Under the pieces are notes generated by a model. It saw only the letters and a program-made list of their open reading frames with translations, was not told where the DNA came from and searched no databases. The position numbers and the translations under genes were made by a program. A stretch of 64,000 nucleotides of DNA from Alphaproteobacteria bacterium (GTDB lineage Bacteria > Pseudomonadota > Alphaproteobacteria > Rhodobacterales > Rhodobacteraceae). Location of the stretch: assembly GCA_030426685.1 (NCBI GenBank), contig JAUHYC010000001.1, forward strand, positions 124,001-188,000, read 5' to 3'. This document shows positions 25,419 to 33,852 of this stretch, piece after piece (position 1 is the stretch's first letter; each line of letters opens with the position of its first letter).

Positions 25419-26831
25419 ATGCTGAATCACCTGAGCCTGCGTTTGAGGATCTTTCTGTTTTTCTTCTTGATTGCCGCGGGTGGCATGATCATCAGCGCCT
25501 TGGCATTGTGGATCAGCTATGAGCGGGTGGATGATCCTGATCTGATCGGCGCCTACATCTTCGCCGAGATTTTGATCGCCTTCGGGCTGCTCGCCCTGAT
25601 TGTCGGGGTCTGGTTGTTGTTCGATGACAACGTCGCAAAACCGATCGAACGGCTTTCGGCTCAGCTACGCGCACGCGCCCATGCCGGGGTCAGTGCGGAT
25701 ATGGACCTTCAGGCCGCGCGGTATCTGGGCGATCTGGCCCCCGCTGCCGCCGGTCTGGCAGAACAATTGGCTGCCAACGCCATGAGCACGGCCGAGGCCG
25801 TAGCCGCAGAAACAGCCCATCTGGCTTCGGAAAAGCAACGCCTCACGGCGCTGCTGACAGAGATCCCGGTCGCTATGCTGCTGGCCGGCCCCAAGCATCA
25901 GATCGTTTTGTATGATGCGCAGGCGGCTGAGGTTCTGGCTCAGATTGCACATCCCCGGCTGAATGCCTCGCTGTTCGATTACCTCGAAGCAACGGGCCTG
26001 ACCGATGCCTACGCCAAACTGGTCAAAACCGGAAAGGACGTCCATTGCTCCCTGACCAGCGTCGATGGGCGGCAAACCTATTCTGCCCGGATGAAACCTC
26101 TGGGAGATGCCCCCGGATACATGCTGGTTTTCGATGATAGTGCCGCACAGATCGACCCCGACGAGGCGCGCCCGCTGGTCTATGATTTCGAACTGCTCGA
26201 CACACCCGGTGATGACGCGTTTGAAGAGAGGTCTTTGCTGGACCTGTGTTTCGTAGTTTTCGACACCGAGACCACAGGCCTTCTTCCGCACAAGGATGAG
26301 ATCGTGCAGATCGGTGCCGTGCGTGTCGTAAAAGGCAAAATCGTCGAAGGTGAGCGGTTGGATACCTTGGTCAATCCCGGCATCCCGATCCCGCCTGCCT
26401 CAACCAGGGTACACAAGGTCAGCGACAGGATGGTACAGGGCGCGCCCGATATTGCCGAGGCCGGTCGCAGCTTTCACCAATTCGCGCGTGACGCCGTCAT
26501 TGTCGCTCACAACGCACCATTCGATATGGCCTTCCTGCACCGGCACGCCGAACGTATGGATGTGGTTTGGACCCACCCGATTCTGGACACAGTTTTGCTG
26601 TCTGCAGTGCTGTTCGGCGCCAGTGAAACCCACACTCTGGATGCGGTCTGCGAACGCCTGGGGGTCTCAATCCCCGCAACCCTGCGCCACACGGCTTTGG
26701 GCGACGCGGTTGCCACCGCCGAAGTGTTGGTTCGGATGCTGCCGATGTTGACTGCCCGCGGCATGGTGACCTTTGGCGATGTCATCACGGAAACACGCAA
26801 ACACGGGCGATTGCTGGAAGATCTGAACTAA
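25419..26831 (+). CDS. Membrane-anchored DEDDh 3'-5' exonuclease (DnaQ/PolIII-epsilon-like)
   Basis: 470 aa. Two transmembrane helices (~9-31 and ~45-70) are followed by a HAMP/PAS-like linker, then the exonuclease domain (~295-465) with all three motifs: FDTETTGLLPHKDEIVQIGA (D-x-E), VAHNAPFDMAFL, and HTALGDAVATAEVL (H-x4-D). The membrane anchor shows it is not the replicative epsilon subunit. The ATG at 25419 is two bases after the preceding stop; an upstream in-frame extension is not needed. Association with acs/symporter/DUF294 genes recurs in proteobacteria; the target nucleic acid or nucleotide is unknown. Confidence 0.9.
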   Translation: MLNHLSLRLRIFLFFFLIAAGGMIISALALWISYERVDDPDLIGAYIFAEILIAFGLLALIVGVWLLFDDNVAKPIERLSAQLRARAHAGVSADMDLQAARYLGDLAPAAAGLAEQLAANAMSTAEAVAAETAHLASEKQRLTALLTEIPVAMLLAGPKHQIVLYDAQAAEVLAQIAHPRLNASLFDYLEATGLTDAYAKLVKTGKDVHCSLTSVDGRQTYSARMKPLGDAPGYMLVFDDSAAQIDPDEARPLVYDFELLDTPGDDAFEERSLLDLCFVVFDTETTGLLPHKDEIVQIGAVRVVKGKIVEGERLDTLVNPGIPIPPASTRVHKVSDRMVQGAPDIAEAGRSFHQFARDAVIVAHNAPFDMAFLHRHAERMDVVWTHPILDTVLLSAVLFGASETHTLDAVCERLGVSIPATLRHTALGDAVATAEVLVRMLPMLTARGMVTFGDVITETRKHGRLLEDLN

Positions 26832-26918
26832 TCGGAAAATACCGATCGCGCCCAAGCTTTTCGTGGACAATCCCCGCGTCGCATGGCACCTGAGATAGGC
26901 CCATTGAACGAGCGCGTG

Positions 26919-27419
26919 ATGACCGAAAAGACATTCATTCCCGGCCCCGAGCAGCGCCTTGCCTTCCGCGAGGCGTTGGGGTGTTTCGGTACCGGCGTCA
27001 CCGTCGTGACAACCAACACGCCAGAGGGTCCGGCTGCGATCACCGTCAATTCGTTCGCGTCGGTATCGCTGGACCCGCCGCTTGTGCTGTGGTGCCTTGA
27101 CCGGGATTCGAACAGATTTGACGCATTCAGCACCTGCGAGCATTACGCCATCCACGTCATGGCACAGGAGCAGCACGATCAGGCCCTGCAATTTGCCCGC
27201 AACGGGTTCGACTTTTCACATGCCGACTGGCAGCCGGACGACGACGGACGGCCCCGTCTGACCGAATGCCTGGCCCGGTTCGATTGCCGCCTTTCAGCGC
27301 GCCACGAAGCCGGAGACCATCTGATCATTGTCGGTCACGTCGAAACGGTGATGCACCGCCCTGGTCAAGGATTGATCTTCAAGCGCGGTCAATTCGGCGG
27401 TTTTGCGGACCTGATCTAA
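26919..27419 (+). CDS. Flavin reductase family protein (FMN-binding split barrel)
   Basis: 166 aa from the ATG at 26919 (178 aa from an ATG at 26883; neither has a strong ribosome-binding site). The short-chain flavin reductase pattern is visible: FREALGCFGTGVTVVTT, ITVNSFASVSLDPPLVLWCL and a C-terminal GQFGGFADL. Such proteins supply reduced FMN/FAD to a two-component monooxygenase; none is next to it. Its stop overlaps the stop of the convergent DUF6505 gene by two bases. Confidence 0.88.
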   Translation: MTEKTFIPGPEQRLAFREALGCFGTGVTVVTTNTPEGPAAITVNSFASVSLDPPLVLWCLDRDSNRFDAFSTCEHYAIHVMAQEQHDQALQFARNGFDFSHADWQPDDDGRPRLTECLARFDCRLSARHEAGDHLIIVGHVETVMHRPGQGLIFKRGQFGGFADLI

Positions 27420-27898
27420 TCGTCCAGCGTGCCATGCACAGCCAGCGCCTCAAGCTGGGTTTCCTGAGGAGTAATCACCCGAAACGCCTCATGCACCCCT
27501 GCCCGCGTCAGCTCTCGCACAACGGTCAGCAGCGTGTTGGGCGCGTGTTCCTCGCAGAGATCGGACATATGAGCGATCTCGGCCTGCGCCACGTCCAGAG
27601 CGGCCTCAATTGAAGGTGCGCCATATAGATTCACGAAATGCTCAGCCAGGTTTTGCGCAACCAGATCCATCTCCGATTGCTCGACCTGAGTGACAGCCAC
27701 AAAAGTCACGCGCCCGAAGGTTTCGAGCCCCAGCCAGCCGTTGGCAAAAGCCTGACGCGCCTTGCCCTCAAGATCGCCCTCACCCCAGTTCGAGAATTCG
27801 AACCCGCCCGAAATGCACCATTCACCAGTCCGGGCCGGGGAATGAAAAACGTTCTTGTCGCTCTCGTCGAAATGGATTGCGCGGGCCAGCTTCATCAT
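27416..27898 (-). CDS. DUF6505 family protein
   Basis: 160 aa, soluble and acidic, no signal peptide. The start (ATG at 27898) overlaps the stop of the ligase-like gene as ATGA; a second ATG follows at once. Sequence such as EWCISGGFEFSNWGEGDLEG and GWLGLETFGRVTFVAV is conserved in Rhodobacterales proteins of this family. Function unknown. Coupling with a biotin/lipoate ligase-like gene and mrp suggests a role in cofactor attachment or Fe-S metabolism; this rests on operon structure alone. Confidence 0.85.
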   Translation of the reverse strand: MMKLARAIHFDESDKNVFHSPARTGEWCISGGFEFSNWGEGDLEGKARQAFANGWLGLETFGRVTFVAVTQVEQSEMDLVAQNLAEHFVNLYGAPSIEAALDVAQAEIAHMSDLCEEHAPNTLLTVVRELTRAGVHEAFRVITPQETQLEALAVHGTLDD

Positions 27899-28590
27899 GC
27901 GGTCTCCAACAGATCGGTCAGCGGGCGCAGATGGGTGTCGGCACCATCGCGGATCAGCATACCGAACCGTTCGTCCGTGCCAAGGAAAACCCCCGCGTTG
28001 CCGATAGGTTCGCCCACACCACGCAACAGGCCCATCCATTCACCGTGTAGCGGAGCGTTGCCGTCTTCCTGCCAGCGATTGAGCCAGGTCAGCATGTGGC
28101 GCGACCAGCTTTCGACCAGTTGCGTCGCCGAAACATCCGCACAGCCTTCGTCATAAAGCGCTGTCACGTCGGGCGTCTCGCCCGGTGCGTCGCCGGTTTG
28201 CAGCAAAGCCAGTTCCCAGCCGATGATCAACCAATCCGGAGTCTCGTCCGGATCGGTCGAAGAAGCCGCGACCCGAAAACCGCCACACTTGGCCCCGTTC
28301 ACACAAATCAGCCCGTCCCAACCCAGATGCACTGCGACCTCTGGTGGGGCAAGCGCACCCAGCGCATTCTGGAACCCTACTGCACAAAGCGGCAGCATCG
28401 CCATCGCATCCCGAAGCGTCACCTCAGGTGCAAAAACGATGGCCGCACGCAGATGATCCGCCTGAATGTTGTAGACAATCGTGCCCGCATCACAGCCCAG
28501 CGCCGCCATTGCTTGAGCACGCTCGAATGGGTCTTCCCCACCCTGAACAAGGTGGCCCGTCAGCAAGGGGGGAAAGACCGGTTCGTTCAT
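27895..28590 (-). CDS. Biotin/lipoate A/B protein ligase family protein (with DUF4444-like C-terminus)
   Basis: 231 aa. Residues ~60-180 resemble the biotinyl/lipoyl ligase fold: VAVHLGWDGLICVNGAKCGG contains the family-type lysine (GAKCGG) and is followed by LIIGWELALL. The C-terminal ~55 residues (WMGLLRGVGEPIGNAGVFLG) form a small beta domain. The acceptor protein is unknown; it is not a standard LplA or BirA. ATGA overlaps on both sides (with mrp and DUF6505) show tight co-translation. Confidence 0.82.
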   Translation of the reverse strand: MNEPVFPPLLTGHLVQGGEDPFERAQAMAALGCDAGTIVYNIQADHLRAAIVFAPEVTLRDAMAMLPLCAVGFQNALGALAPPEVAVHLGWDGLICVNGAKCGGFRVAASSTDPDETPDWLIIGWELALLQTGDAPGETPDVTALYDEGCADVSATQLVESWSRHMLTWLNRWQEDGNAPLHGEWMGLLRGVGEPIGNAGVFLGTDERFGMLIRDGADTHLRPLTDLLETA

Positions 28591-29648
28591 GCGTAGCTCT
28601 TGGTAATCATGTCCTTGGCGATCTTGCGAAACGCTTCAGACTGAGGGCTGTCGGGTTTGCTGACAACAATCGGCGCACCTCCGTCGGCGGCAACCCGGAT
28701 ATCCAGATGCAGTGGGATTTCCCCCAGCAGTGGCACGCCCAGCGCCTCGGCCTCAGTGGCCACGCCGCCATGCCCAAAGACATGCTCTTCGTGCCCGCAG
28801 TTGGAACAGATATGAGTCGACATATTCTCAATCATCCCGACGATCGGCGTCTTGAGCTGGTTGAACATATCGATCCCCTTGCGGGCATCGATCAGCGCCA
28901 CGTCCTGCGGGGTTGAAACGACAATGGCCCCGTCCACCTTGAACTTCTGGCTCAACGTCAGTTGCACGTCACCGGTGCCGGGCGGCAGGTCGACGATCAG
29001 AACATCCAAGGCACCCCATTGCACCTGGCTCATCATCTGTTGCAGCGCACCCATCAGCATCGGACCCCGCCACACGACCGCCTGCCCTTCATTGGTCATC
29101 AGACCCATCGACATCATGGTGACGCCGTGATTGCGCAACGGCAGGATCGTTTTGCCATCGGGGCTGGCCGGACGACCGGAGACGCCCAGCATCCGGGGCT
29201 GCGAGGGTCCGTAAACATCCGCATCCAACAGGCCCACACGTCGCCCCTCAGCCGCCAAGGCACAGGCGAGGTTGGCCGATACGGTGGACTTCCCCACGCC
29301 ACCTTTGCCCGAAGCGACGGCGATAATCCTGTCCACACCCGGCACGGCTTGCGGCCCGGTCTGCGAAGGCTTGGGCTTGGGTTTGAGGTCCGGGGGCGCC
29401 TTGTCCGAATGCGCCGTCAGCATGGCCGAGACCTTCGTGACCCCTTCCACCATCTGCGCAGCCTGTTCGGCGGTGGCGCGCACCGGCTCCATCTTCTCGG
29501 CCTGCTTGGGATCAATCTCCAGCACGAACCGCACCGTATCGCCTTCGACATTCAGCGCGCGGACAATGCCCGCGCTGACGATATCTTGCCCCGAGACCGG
29601 GTCAGTGATCTTTTTCAAGTTCGCAAGAACCGCATCACGGATGCTCAT
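28587..29648 (-). CDS. mrp: Fe-S cluster carrier ATPase Mrp/ApbC
   Basis: 353 aa. N-terminal MIP18/DUF59 domain (~1-85) and a ParA/MinD-like P-loop ATPase with the deviant Walker A GKGGVGKSTVSANLACALA (~110). The CxxC in HICSNCGHEEH near residue 280 binds the bridging [4Fe-4S] cluster in dimeric Mrp. It assembles and transfers Fe-S clusters to apoproteins. Nearby genes encode iron-sulfur-rich formate dehydrogenase parts, which may be clients. It overlaps an upstream 23-codon ORF and the downstream ligase-like gene by ATGA junctions. Confidence 0.95.
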   Translation of the reverse strand: MSIRDAVLANLKKITDPVSGQDIVSAGIVRALNVEGDTVRFVLEIDPKQAEKMEPVRATAEQAAQMVEGVTKVSAMLTAHSDKAPPDLKPKPKPSQTGPQAVPGVDRIIAVASGKGGVGKSTVSANLACALAAEGRRVGLLDADVYGPSQPRMLGVSGRPASPDGKTILPLRNHGVTMMSMGLMTNEGQAVVWRGPMLMGALQQMMSQVQWGALDVLIVDLPPGTGDVQLTLSQKFKVDGAIVVSTPQDVALIDARKGIDMFNQLKTPIVGMIENMSTHICSNCGHEEHVFGHGGVATEAEALGVPLLGEIPLHLDIRVAADGGAPIVVSKPDSPQSEAFRKIAKDMITKSYA

Positions 29649-29716
29649 GCCGTCTTCCCCTTGATCTGCCCTTTTACCCGGGCCTTGCGTATCGACAGAA
29701 CGTAGTCGCCGCTCAT
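29645..29716 (-). CDS. Possible 23-residue peptide coupled to mrp
   Basis: The 23-codon frame MSGDYVLSIRKARVKGQIKG..., strongly basic, ends in an ATGA that provides the mrp start. GGAG lies nine bases before its ATG, while mrp itself has no better Shine-Dalgarno, so ribosomes probably enter mrp through this ORF. It may be a functional micropeptide or only a translational leader. The ATGA pattern matches the two other junctions of this operon. Confidence 0.4.
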   Translation of the reverse strand: MSGDYVLSIRKARVKGQIKGKTA

Positions 29717-29780
29717 TGCATGATTCTCCGTCTCTTTCCGTTCATTTGACGCATTTGACCGATCACCGTTAGGTTTAGCC

Positions 29781-30512
29781 ATGCGCTTTGTCCTGTTGTG
29801 CCTCAGCCTGACGCTGTCTGCCACCCCCTCTTGGTCACAAGAGGCGCTTGGTCTTATGGCGCCTGACGAGGTTTCAAGCTCTGGCCTCCTGCAACATATC
29901 CTTCCGCGCTTTTCTCTCAAGACCGGGATACGTGTTATCGCAGAGGACAGCGGCGTCATGTCGCTGGATCAAGATCCCTCGGGTGATCCTGTCTTTGCCC
30001 GCGATGGCACCATCTATCATCTCCACATCGACGAAGACAGCGCCAGGCAGATGAGGTTCCGCGACTGGTTGCTTTCTGATATCGGAAAACGGACGATCGA
30101 AAGTTTCGTGCCGCCTCAAGGCACACCTTTCCGCGCGCATTTCGAGGTCGCCGCCACAAAAAAGGCACTGGAAATCGATGGTGACACTACCCGAGGGCAA
30201 GAATTGTCGTTCACCCATTGCGGCCGCTGCCATGTAATCGGCCCGCAGAACCGCATGAACGGGCTTGGGTCGACCCCTTCTTTTGCGGTGCTGCGCGCAA
30301 TGCCGGATTGGTCGGAGCGATTTCAGGCTTTTTTTGCCCTGAACCCGCATCCTGCCTTTACCCAGATCGAAGGTGTCACCGAACCATTCGCACCCGAACG
30401 TCCCTCGCCCATCCATCCGGTCGAGATGAGCCTGAGTGATCTCGAAGCCATTCTGGCCTTTGTCGCCGCCCTCAGCGCCGCTGATCTGGGCGCTCCGCTG
30501 CAACTTCAGTGA
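29781..30512 (+). CDS. Periplasmic c-type cytochrome with truncated TupA-like (tungstate-binding) domain
   Basis: 243 aa with a Sec signal peptide (~1-19, cut near SWSQ). Residues ~30-55 (SSGLLQHILPRFSLKTGIRV) closely match the start of the mature TupA encoded at 41914-42726 (NSGLLDHILPGFEAETGVDV). Residues ~72-110 (RFRDWLLSDIGKRTIESF) match the TupA C-terminus (RFIDWLIGPDGQAAIDSY). The ~130 central residues of TupA are missing. From ~125 on there is a monohaem cytochrome domain with CGRCH and a possible Met ligand (PVEMSLSDLEAIL). In type II binding proteins the two chain ends form lobe I, so a single lobe may be kept. It opens the FDH/tungstate region. Role unknown. Confidence 0.8.
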   Translation: MRFVLLCLSLTLSATPSWSQEALGLMAPDEVSSSGLLQHILPRFSLKTGIRVIAEDSGVMSLDQDPSGDPVFARDGTIYHLHIDEDSARQMRFRDWLLSDIGKRTIESFVPPQGTPFRAHFEVAATKKALEIDGDTTRGQELSFTHCGRCHVIGPQNRMNGLGSTPSFAVLRAMPDWSERFQAFFALNPHPAFTQIEGVTEPFAPERPSPIHPVEMSLSDLEAILAFVAALSAADLGAPLQLQ

Positions 30513-32461
30513 TCCTTGCGCTTGGAAAAATAGTCATCTGTCGTGACGACACGTGGTTTCGGTGCGCCCTGAAACGGATTGTCATTGCTATGGAACTGGG
30601 CATTCACCCGACAGTCATCACACATTTGAATCATCCGCGCCTGATCTGAGGTGGCGAACATCGGATGCGTCCCCGATAGCTTCTCCATGATGCGCTCGAC
30701 GGTTGATCTGACGCCAAACGCCGCGCCACATTCGATGCATTCGAAGGGTTCTTCTTCGTTCACCACCTGCTGTGACAGCGCCCGGTCGCTGAGATCAAGT
30801 TGAGGCACCAATGCAATGGCCTGCTCAGGACAGATCGTGCGGCATATACCGCATTGCAAACAGGCATCTTGCTGGAAATTCAGTTGCGGCTTGTCCGGAT
30901 TATCGATCAATGCGCCTGATGGGCACAAGGAAACGCAACTCAGGCACAAAGTGCAGGCGTCTGTGTTCACAGCGACCGCGCCATATGGAGCACCCTCGGG
31001 CAAAGGCAGTGGCGCCTCGGGTTCGGGGTTCAATGCTTGTGCCGCCAGACGAGTTATTTGACGGCGGTTCCCCAGGGGAAGAACCGGATCGGTCAAAGGC
31101 TGGGGTATGTCTTGCGTATAAAGCAGATCGGCTAGTGCATCCGGGTCGGCCTCATCAATCAAACTCAATGAGTCTTTGCTTGCGATAGCTTGCGCCAGCA
31201 TGATCTCTTGATCCAATGCATCCCGCTCGGTCTTGGGGGACATCAGAACATCGACACGCGCGAAGCCATGGGCCAACCCGGCCAGCATCTCGGCATGACC
31301 AAAACCCGAAACCACGTTCAGCTCCAGCGGGATGACATCTGCGGGCAATCCCCGGCCAAACCGGGCCGCCAACCGGATCATCTGCGCCCCATGGGCATCA
31401 TGCACCAACAGGCGCGGTGCCTGGCCGCCCGCACGCCGATAGGTGCGGGCCAGAATGTGCATCCGCGCCAGTACAGCCGAAACCGGTGGATCCTCGTAGG
31501 TGATCGCCGTTGACGGGCACAATGCCGAGCACTCTCCGCACCCGGCGCAAATCATCGGGTCAATCGCAACGTGATCCCCCGCAGGCGTGATTGCACCGGT
31601 CGGACAGATATCCAGACAGTTTGTACAGCCTGTCTGCTCAGCCCGTGAATGAGCACAGAGCGTCTCGTCCAGCCGCACATATAGCGGCTTTTCAAATGTT
31701 CCGACCAGTTGAGCGGCATCAAAGGCAAGGCGTGCAACCGCCAGCGTATCGCGCGGGTCAGCACGCAGATATCCTTCGTGCTTGTCGGGTGCTGAAACCA
31801 GTGGCATTCCCCCGGTTAGGTCAACAACGATATCGCAACGCGACGTTGCACCGTCGCGCGGGGTGCTCCATCCGAACTCTCCCCGTCCACCGGGCTCCAG
31901 CTGTTGCACCTGATCCAGATACCAGACGAAGCCGCCCAGCGCACCGCTCAACCTGCGCACCGTGGCCCGTGCAACATCGAACGCACGCCCCTGAGGTTTC
32001 GTGTCATCCGTCACCAAAACGGTCACGGCAAGAATATCCGACAATTGTTCGGCAAGCGGATAGGCAACCTCACCCGAACCAATAATGCAGCAGGTGCCTT
32101 CGCTGATTACATCAATGCTGGGTGTAATGGGTTGCGGCAGCAGCGCCTCAGCGACCAGCGCTGCCATTTTGGCGGTCGCGTCCGCACCTTCCTCTGACCA
32201 ACCGGCCCGGTCGCGCAGATCAACAAAGCCAGGTTGTTCTACGCCCAGCTCTTCCGCAAGCTCACTGAAAGTTGCACTTTCCTGACCGCAAGCGATCACC
32301 ACCTGATCATCAGCCCTGAGCAATTCTGCGGCCAAACCCAGCTCATGCGTACAAAACGCGGTGTGCAATTTGGAACATTCCACGCCACAAGCCGAAGAAA
32401 TGCGATCAGCATTCAGCGCTTGCGTCCCTTCGCAGTCACACAACACCAGCTTGCTGGTCAT
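30506..32461 (-). CDS. Multi-[4Fe-4S] ferredoxin-type protein of the formate dehydrogenase locus
   Basis: 651 aa, cytoplasmic (no signal). Four ferredoxin-type clusters are seen: CTNCLDICPTGAI (with an earlier Cys), CAGCGECSALCPS, CTLCLSCVSLCPSG and CLQCGICRTICPEQ. The C-terminus adds CIECGAAFG and a CDDC pair, possibly a zinc ribbon or fifth metal site. The N-terminal third looks like a Rossmann-type domain. It is divergent from DUF3305-DUF3306-torD-fdh, and proteins of this type accompany that FDH set in other proteobacteria. A role in electron delivery or FDH maturation is inferred. Its 3' end overlaps the end of the convergent cytochrome gene. Confidence 0.88.
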   Translation of the reverse strand: MTSKLVLCDCEGTQALNADRISSACGVECSKLHTAFCTHELGLAAELLRADDQVVIACGQESATFSELAEELGVEQPGFVDLRDRAGWSEEGADATAKMAALVAEALLPQPITPSIDVISEGTCCIIGSGEVAYPLAEQLSDILAVTVLVTDDTKPQGRAFDVARATVRRLSGALGGFVWYLDQVQQLEPGGRGEFGWSTPRDGATSRCDIVVDLTGGMPLVSAPDKHEGYLRADPRDTLAVARLAFDAAQLVGTFEKPLYVRLDETLCAHSRAEQTGCTNCLDICPTGAITPAGDHVAIDPMICAGCGECSALCPSTAITYEDPPVSAVLARMHILARTYRRAGGQAPRLLVHDAHGAQMIRLAARFGRGLPADVIPLELNVVSGFGHAEMLAGLAHGFARVDVLMSPKTERDALDQEIMLAQAIASKDSLSLIDEADPDALADLLYTQDIPQPLTDPVLPLGNRRQITRLAAQALNPEPEAPLPLPEGAPYGAVAVNTDACTLCLSCVSLCPSGALIDNPDKPQLNFQQDACLQCGICRTICPEQAIALVPQLDLSDRALSQQVVNEEEPFECIECGAAFGVRSTVERIMEKLSGTHPMFATSDQARMIQMCDDCRVNAQFHSNDNPFQGAPKPRVVTTDDYFSKRKDH

Positions 32462-32721
32462 ATCCTTCCCCCGGCGTTACGTCATGCCCGTTTGCACCTT
32501 AGGGCTAATCCACTCCGAAGCAATGCAATGGCAGAATAAATTGCCTGAATTATGCATTATTTTACAACACCACGCTCTGAGGTCGCTGCAGGGGCCGTCA
32601 TTTACGAATAAACAGTTGGTGAAAGCGACATTTGCCTATCAAACGGGACTTGGCACGACGCCGCTTTATGTACCATAGTACACCACATGAAGGCTGGGGA
32701 GAGCCTTCCCGGGAGGAACCA
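32462..32721. promoter_or_regulatory. Divergent regulatory region of the formate dehydrogenase locus
   Basis: 260 bases between the Fe-S protein and DUF3305, with AT-rich stretches (GAATTATGCATTATTTTAC, ~32548-32566; GTACCATAGTAC, ~32670-32681, an inverted repeat of GTAC halves). No gene is seen. It should hold promoters for both directions and is where a metal- or formate-responsive regulator would act. Confidence 0.5.
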
Positions 32722-33276
32722 GTGGCCAGGGCCGCAAATCAGATTGAAATGCCGGTTGGCGTCGTTGTGCGCAAAACACCGGGGGTCACGCGGTGGGCCA
32801 GATGGAACTGGCGTGCCGTAGCGGTTTTGCCGGGTGCTGGCCCCGCTGACTGGCATGAGATGCGCCGCGAAGGCGAAGCCGTCGAGTATCACGCAGCCAC
32901 ATTGCCATTGGCTCTTTGGGCTGACGAGGCCGAGGCCTACATGGTCAATCTGTCCGATGGTCAACCCTCCGTCTATCTGGTGCTGCGGGACGAGTTGAAT
33001 GGCGATCAACCGCTGAATGCGCTGCTGATCACTGCATCGCCGTTCGAAGGCCAGGATTACGCCGATACCGGCGAAGAGATCGTCGAGAAAATCCCAATGA
33101 CCGAAGGTCTGATCGCCTGGGTTCGGGATTTTGCCTTGGCGCACCACAAAGAAGAGGTTTTCGTCAAACGTCGCCGCGACAAAAAGCGGATCGATCAGGT
33201 CGAGGATGGCCGGGGGGATGCCCGTATCCGCCAGACCTCGGACGTTTACCGCGCCCCGCGGAGGGTGGTCCAATGA
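32722..33276 (+). CDS. DUF3305 domain protein (FDH accessory)
   Basis: 184 aa starting at GTG 32722, chosen because GGGAGGAA lies five bases before it; an ATG-started extension from 32632 reaches back into the promoter region and has no site. The core MPVGVVVRKTPGVTRWARWN and the central block LLITASPFEGQDYADTGEEI are DUF3305 features. It overlaps DUF3306 by four bases (ATGA). DUF3305/DUF3306 pairs occur with formate dehydrogenase and TorD-type genes, so a role in FDH biogenesis is likely, though the biochemistry is unknown. Confidence 0.88.
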   Translation: MARAANQIEMPVGVVVRKTPGVTRWARWNWRAVAVLPGAGPADWHEMRREGEAVEYHAATLPLALWADEAEAYMVNLSDGQPSVYLVLRDELNGDQPLNALLITASPFEGQDYADTGEEIVEKIPMTEGLIAWVRDFALAHHKEEVFVKRRRDKKRIDQVEDGRGDARIRQTSDVYRAPRRVVQ

Positions 33277-33848
33277 CTCAGACCCGCGATTTCTGGTCCC
33301 GTCGCAAAGCCGCTGTTCAGGCTGAGGTCGAAGCCGAAGAACTGGCCGTCAGAGAACAGATCCTCACAGCGCAACAGGCCGAACTGGAAGAAAAGACAGA
33401 CGCTGAGATTCTTGCTGAGTTGGAACTGCCAGACCCGGACATGCTCCAACCTGGCGACGATGTTACGGGTTTCATGGCCAAGGCGGTTCCGGACCGTCTG
33501 CGCCGCCGGGCTCTGCGTCGCTTGTGGCGATTGAACCCGGTGCTGGCCAATGTGGACGGGCTGGTTGACTACGGTGAAGATTACACAGATGCGGCCTGCG
33601 TGATCGAGAATATCCAGACAACCTATCAGATCGGCAAAGGGATGCTCGCCCATATTGAGGCACTGGCCGTCGAGGCGGAAGTTGAGACGCCCGAAGCAGA
33701 AGAAGTCACCACATTTACTGAGCCGGGCGAGACTTACGAGGAGGCTCCCACACCCAAACCTGCTCAAGTGGCGGAAGCCGAGGCGCCGGAAGAAGATGAA
33801 CTCCCCCCTCCGGCCCCACGCCGTATGAAATTTGAATTTGAAGGATGA
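33273..33848 (+). CDS. DUF3306 domain protein (FDH accessory)
   Basis: 191 aa. It begins TRDFWSRRKAAVQAE, a typical DUF3306 opening, followed by a helical core (VPDRLRRRALRRLWRLNPVL) and a long acidic, proline-rich tail (~125-191) that is probably disordered. It overlaps DUF3305 by ATGA and precedes the TorD-like chaperone by four bases. Likely a cytoplasmic helper for formate dehydrogenase assembly; no catalytic residues are recognisable. Confidence 0.87.
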   Translation: MTQTRDFWSRRKAAVQAEVEAEELAVREQILTAQQAELEEKTDAEILAELELPDPDMLQPGDDVTGFMAKAVPDRLRRRALRRLWRLNPVLANVDGLVDYGEDYTDAACVIENIQTTYQIGKGMLAHIEALAVEAEVETPEAEEVTTFTEPGETYEEAPTPKPAQVAEAEAPEEDELPPPAPRRMKFEFEG

Positions 33849-33852
33849 TCAG

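Noticed and set aside
27090..27125. Sequence GGGATTCGAAC resembling a tRNA T-arm
   Set aside because: It is inside the flavin reductase coding sequence and no acceptor, D-arm or anticodon arm can be folded around it.
26667..27191. 174-codon minus-strand frame between the exonuclease and flavin reductase genes
   Set aside because: It is antisense to two well-supported genes and shows no domain.
29717..29959. N-terminal extension of the 23-codon ORF upstream of mrp to a 104-residue protein
   Set aside because: It would run antisense into the cytochrome gene, across the divergent promoter, and lacks a ribosome-binding site.
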